Positions 40,938-64,000 of a stretch of 64,000 bases of DNA are shown piece after piece. The notes below the pieces were generated by a model, which worked only from the letters and a program-made list of their open reading frames with translations, had not been told where the DNA came from and did not search any database. How positions within the stretch are numbered: position 1 is the first letter of the stretch; each line of letters begins with the position of its first letter. The position numbers and the translations under genes were made by a program. The DNA lies in the NCBI RefSeq assembly GCF_029227915.1, contig NC_079885.1, positions 26,165,001 to 26,229,000 on the forward strand, written 5' to 3'. The DNA is from Hydractinia symbiolongicarpus (taxonomy: Eukaryota; Cnidaria; Hydrozoa; Anthoathecata; Hydractiniidae).

Positions 40938-43900
40938 ATGTCGCTCACAAGAGAACAAACTTTGCTGCAAGAGCTCAATGAGGCTAACATTCGAACATAT
41001 CAACTTGAAAAAACAGCAAGGTGGTGGAGTGAGTCTACAGCAAGCTGGAGAGAAAAATGGGGTAAGGTTCGTAGTCAGCGAAATAAACTACGAGACGATT
41101 ATGTCATACTAAAAGGACAATATACCTCGCTAACTAAAGAATATTCAATGATAAAAGCAGAGAAAGATAATTTACGGAACCAACTGGCAAGCCTGAAACC
41201 TGAAAAAAGAATAGCTCGCATAGAACCTTTACTTGAGGAAAAAATCAACACCACGGAGGAGATTAATGTTATTTGCAATGAACTGAACTCTCCAAGAAAG
41301 GATAAAAAGTTATCAGATCTTCCAAAAGAATATGCTTTACTGAAAGATCTCGTTGAGGAAGACGAAGAAAACGAAGAAAGAATTGGAGAGACTGGCGTAA
41401 AAAAAATTGACAGTGAGCTTATAAATGATAAACTTTCAAGAGTGAAAGATTACGTCATATCATGTGATGAATATGTGCAAGCGAAAAACAGGTGAGAAAA
41501 CTTTTAATTTCTGGTGATGTTTTTTCCTTACCTGTTATAGATCGCAGGATGTTCTGTTGATTTATCTGTACGAAAGTGTAATAACAATACATTTAACAAG
41601 TTAATGAGGTTTGCTATTCGCTGGATTAAGTATTGCAAATTTTGGAGTTTTTTTATGCTATTTTTGCATAGTTAAGTCTTCGCGAAAAATGCCAATCAAT
41701 GGACACCATTAGTGAAAATAAATCTGCGCGTATATATTACAAAAAATGCACCAATTGTACTAATTAAACATATCATCAGCCTCGTCATCAGGGCATCTTG
41801 TTACTTTTTGACATCGGACGGCTATAGACGGTTTTAGAAAAGAGACAACAGGCGCTGGAAACGAGGTTGGCATATCATGTGATTCATGGATATTCATATT
41901 CATTCGCGACATATCTAATTTTTGCAGAGAGCTTACCCGCCTGCATCTAGGCTAAATAAATCAGGCTTAAGTGCTGAGTTTCATCTAAAATTCAGATCCA
42001 GCCCTCAGCAACTCCGTCTCTTACAATAATTGGAAGGGGTGAAGCTGTTGAATTTTAAAATAATGTTTCTTAATCATTTTAAATCTTTATAACGAATTTG
42101 CACATGAAATGTTTTGTGCGAATTTTCAGAGAAATTGTTAAATTAGAATCAAGAAATCTGGAATTATCCGAAGATTACGAAAAATTACAAGAACAGTACA
42201 TCGAAGATAAGGTGAATTTCGTTTTATTTATTTTTGGACGATATTTAAACTTTGCTTCGACACGTCAACTTTTATTTTAAAGCGGTAATTTAACATATTT
42301 ATTTAGAAGAACAGTGAGGAAAAACCACCAACAGATAAATACGGACAACATACAAACGAATATAAAATCAGAGAGCTGCACCGCGAGGTAAGTTTTTTAT
42401 CGCGTGCAAATCGTACTAATTTTCACGTATAAATTTTGGCGCATGTTAAAAGAATTAGCGAAAAATTAATTTTCGTAAAGCTTGTCTCAAATTTAATACA
42501 AAAAACACATAAAAGTTCACAACGTTAGTGTTGCTTCCCCTTAATAATCAATAAAACATAAACAATAAAACAAATCAACAGATCGCGAAAGTGTTTTCTA
42601 CTATTTTGTTTTTGTTTTTTGTTATTGCTTTTCCTGACAGGTAACGGCTCTCTTTAAATTTACTATATGACGTAATACATTTTCTTTGATCATAAAATTT
42701 TTCGACGTAATCGTGTAAAAATAAATTCGCTCGCAAAGCTTTTTTCCGCTAAATTTGCGCAAAAAAACATGGTCTCTACTCGTGAAAGTTTTTGTCCTCA
42801 ATAAAACTGATTAGCATTTTGTTAACGCATGCGCAATTGGACAAAATCTCTAAAACACGTAAGCTTTTTGTGCTATAGCTATAGCGAAACATGCAGGCAA
42901 TGGAAATGAGCCTTCAAATTTCTACCTGCGGAAGTTTTTGCGCCTAAAATACTACGTTTAAGATGAACAGTTTACGTTTTTAAAGAGAAACCACTGTACC
43001 CCCACCAGTTCACAAAGCGTGCACGAATGAAAAAAGTATTAAAAATATGTTATATTTCTTGTAGATACAAAGGCTGCAGCAAGAAAATTGTAATGAATGG
43101 AGGAAACGAGAACAATGTGAAACAGATATGATAGAGTTAAGAAGAGAACTCAAATGTTCACACCAGACAATACAAGTATGTTGCAGATATAATAATCGAG
43201 ACTAAATGTGTTTTCCTGGACCGATTTTCATAGGAAAAACTTTGCTTAAAATAGCATCCAATAATACAGGACTCGATAGAGCTTCTTTTCCCTGAGCATC
43301 TATTTTACGAAATCCAGCAATTTAAGCATTTCCGCAGCACTACTTTAAGGCCACGGTTTAATATTTGCACAATAATAGTTTGAAAAAAATTGGAAAAGGC
43401 GGTGAAAGGAATAGGAAATCGTGTAACAACCTTACGTCATATATTATTATTATTCCAAATATTTATAGTTAGCCACTTCAGTGTTGGGAACACTGTTATC
43501 AATGTAGGTCCTGTGTTTTAAATGTATACATTAAGTATGCACTGGCATTCCCTACCTAATTTCCCTCACGTGGCTTGGGTTGATCTCTAGCTGTGGTAAA
43601 GGCACTTGCTCAACATTGCCTGCGCTGTGGACCGCAGTAATGAATAACCTCGATGTAACCAAGACAATTTAAAGAAGCTTGAGCAATTTTTTTTTATGTA
43701 GGAACTCAAAGAAAGTTTGTCAAGAAATAAGGAAGAAACATCAAAATCTCACTTAGCAGAATTAAATTTATTTAAGACGGAGCTAGAACACAAAACACAT
43801 ACGTGTATGGAACTCAAATCCAATTTAAATAGAACTCGCAGACAATTACAAGATAAGGTATGTATACTGATCTTTGTAAAGCACCGAAGATGAAGGCTTT

Positions 43901-44530
43901 TAATGCATATATTTTAAATTTATCAATGAGCGCTCTCCGCCCACGCTCGATGTATTGCAGTTGGAAATGCAGGCTTTATTCTGCAATCCATAACTTGTTG
44001 TAATTTTAATCGTTTAGACAGATGCACTTAACCACGAACAAAAAAGAACAGAACATTATGAAAGCGAAATTAAGAAGTTAAGGTCGCGAGTAGACCAGTT
44101 AAAAAAACAAATTTTGGGGACTGAGGAAAAGGTTGGTATTTTAATTACTTTAATTGCAGATTATTTTGGTCATGTCAAATTCGACAATCTGAAAATTTTT
44201 CAATTTCAAGTAGTATCATCAATGAATTATGCGGTTTGTTATACTAGATTGATTTACGAGAGAATCACATTAGACGATTCCAAAGATCATTAGAAGAGCA
44301 AACACAACTCAAAGAAACTCTACAATCACAAGTAAAACATTTAACAACGAGGTGAGTACGTTATTATATTCAACACTAAAACGTGAAGCCATATCAGATC
44401 TGGAAAAAAAATTAAACAGCCCCACCTGGTGGCAAAAATCAACCTAAAATTAAATTTTTTTAGATTAAAAAGACAAGAAAATATGTCCCGAGTCGATCTG
44501 GATGAAACGAGCGATGATGACGAGCCATAG
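40938..44530 (+). CDS. CCDC102A: CCDC102-like coiled-coil protein, complete
   Basis: Predicted coiled-coil protein of the CCDC102A/B family; the vertebrate B paralogue is a centrosome-linker component, and A is less studied. Exons: 40938-41491, 42130-42211, 42307-42387, 43065-43175, 43702-43857, 44018-44131, 44248-44351, 44464-44530; phases agree and give 422 residues (human CCDC102A about 550). The family signature is near the N-terminus: YQLEKTARWWSESTASWREK then WGKVRSQRNKLRDDY, closely resembling the human MEKTMRWWSDCTANWREKW block. The rest is almost wholly heptad-like and rich in Glu, Lys and Gln, ending in an acidic DETSDDDEP tail. The ATG at 40938 (aaaatgtc) is preferred over an in-frame ATG at 40893 for context. 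Whether it is A- or B-type cannot be told. A SINE scrap sits in an intron. Confidence 0.88.
43541..43622 (-). mobile_element. SINE family A, internal fragment in a CCDC102 intron
   Basis: Plus-strand text such as taatttccctcacgtggctt and agctgtggtaaa aligns with the middle of the family A SINE (atttccctcacatggcttgg, gctatggtaa). Neither the tRNA-like head nor the tail is present. Confidence 0.5.
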
Positions 44531-44534
44531 TAAC

Positions 44535-44540
44535 AATAAA
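44535..44540 (+). terminator. Polyadenylation signal of CCDC102, next to the stop
   Basis: AATAAA begins only five bases after the stop codon at 44528-44530. No better hexamer lies before the opposing dynein coding sequence, so the 3' UTR is probably very short. Confidence 0.5.
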
Positions 44541-44672
44541 TACAAACCGTTCAATTACGCGTTTTTTCAGATACACTATATACAAATTATTTTCAGTTGG
44601 AATTTATAAAAGGGAAATGCTACTTAACAAAGTTTTAGAACTATTATATTTAAATTGTCAATGTATCAGTTT

Positions 44673-63928
<19,256 letters not shown>

Positions 63929-64000
63929 CTAAAGTTAAGAACAGTATGGTATTAGTAAAAATGATAAAAATGCGTCATCCTCCGAACCTCATAGAGACAA

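Overview
The window is eukaryotic, AT-rich and metazoan. It carries five protein-coding genes, all split by short GT-AG introns, and an unusually varied load of transposons between and inside them. An axonemal outer-arm dynein, a DET1 orthologue, a RECQL4 with an Sld2-like start and a CCDC102 protein together point to an animal. The compact introns and the transposon families suggest an invertebrate, most likely a cnidarian such as a hydrozoan. That last step is inference. I rebuilt the exon chains by hand from splice sites, reading phase and family similarity, and every chain keeps phase from end to end.

Layout. 1-2.46 kb: non-coding, with a SINE fragment. 2.46-8.28 kb (+): casein kinase II catalytic subunit alpha, 11 exons, whose first intron holds a repeat-rich mobile element. 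10.34-14.39 kb: a 4.0-kb DNA transposon with a decayed pogo-like transposase (psq helix-turn-helix plus DDE domain) between inverted terminal repeats. 15.27-17.70 kb (+): DET1, two coding exons. 18.95-21.03 kb: a foldback element with a second inverted-repeat element inserted in one arm. 21.08-25.4 kb: SINEs, a 980-bp inverted-repeat element, and a second, inverted copy of the element seen in the kinase intron. 26.94-36.51 kb (+): RECQL4 helicase, 15 coding exons. 38.62-40.58 kb: an internally deleted transposon with convergent THAP and SWIM/YqaJ genes, resembling ISL2EU. 40.94-44.53 kb (+): CCDC102-like coiled-coil protein, 8 exons. 44.67-64.0 kb (-): the C-terminal half (about 2,290 residues, 44 exons) of a DNAH5/DNAH8-type outer-arm dynein heavy chain, continuing past the right edge.

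The five host genes are not an operon and have unrelated jobs: signalling kinase, CUL4-DDB1 ubiquitin ligase adaptor, DNA replication/repair helicase, coiled-coil protein and ciliary motor. CCDC102 and the dynein converge tail to tail with only 142 bp between their stop codons, each with an AATAAA at or next to its stop. I found no rRNA, CRISPR array or convincing free-standing tRNA gene. The tRNA-like sequences belong to two SINE families. Nothing here is clearly an entirely new system. The most interesting items are the nested foldback element, which keeps an internal record of its own empty site; a 20-bp minisatellite that looks amplified from a dynein splice donor; and the THAP/YqaJ transposon relic.
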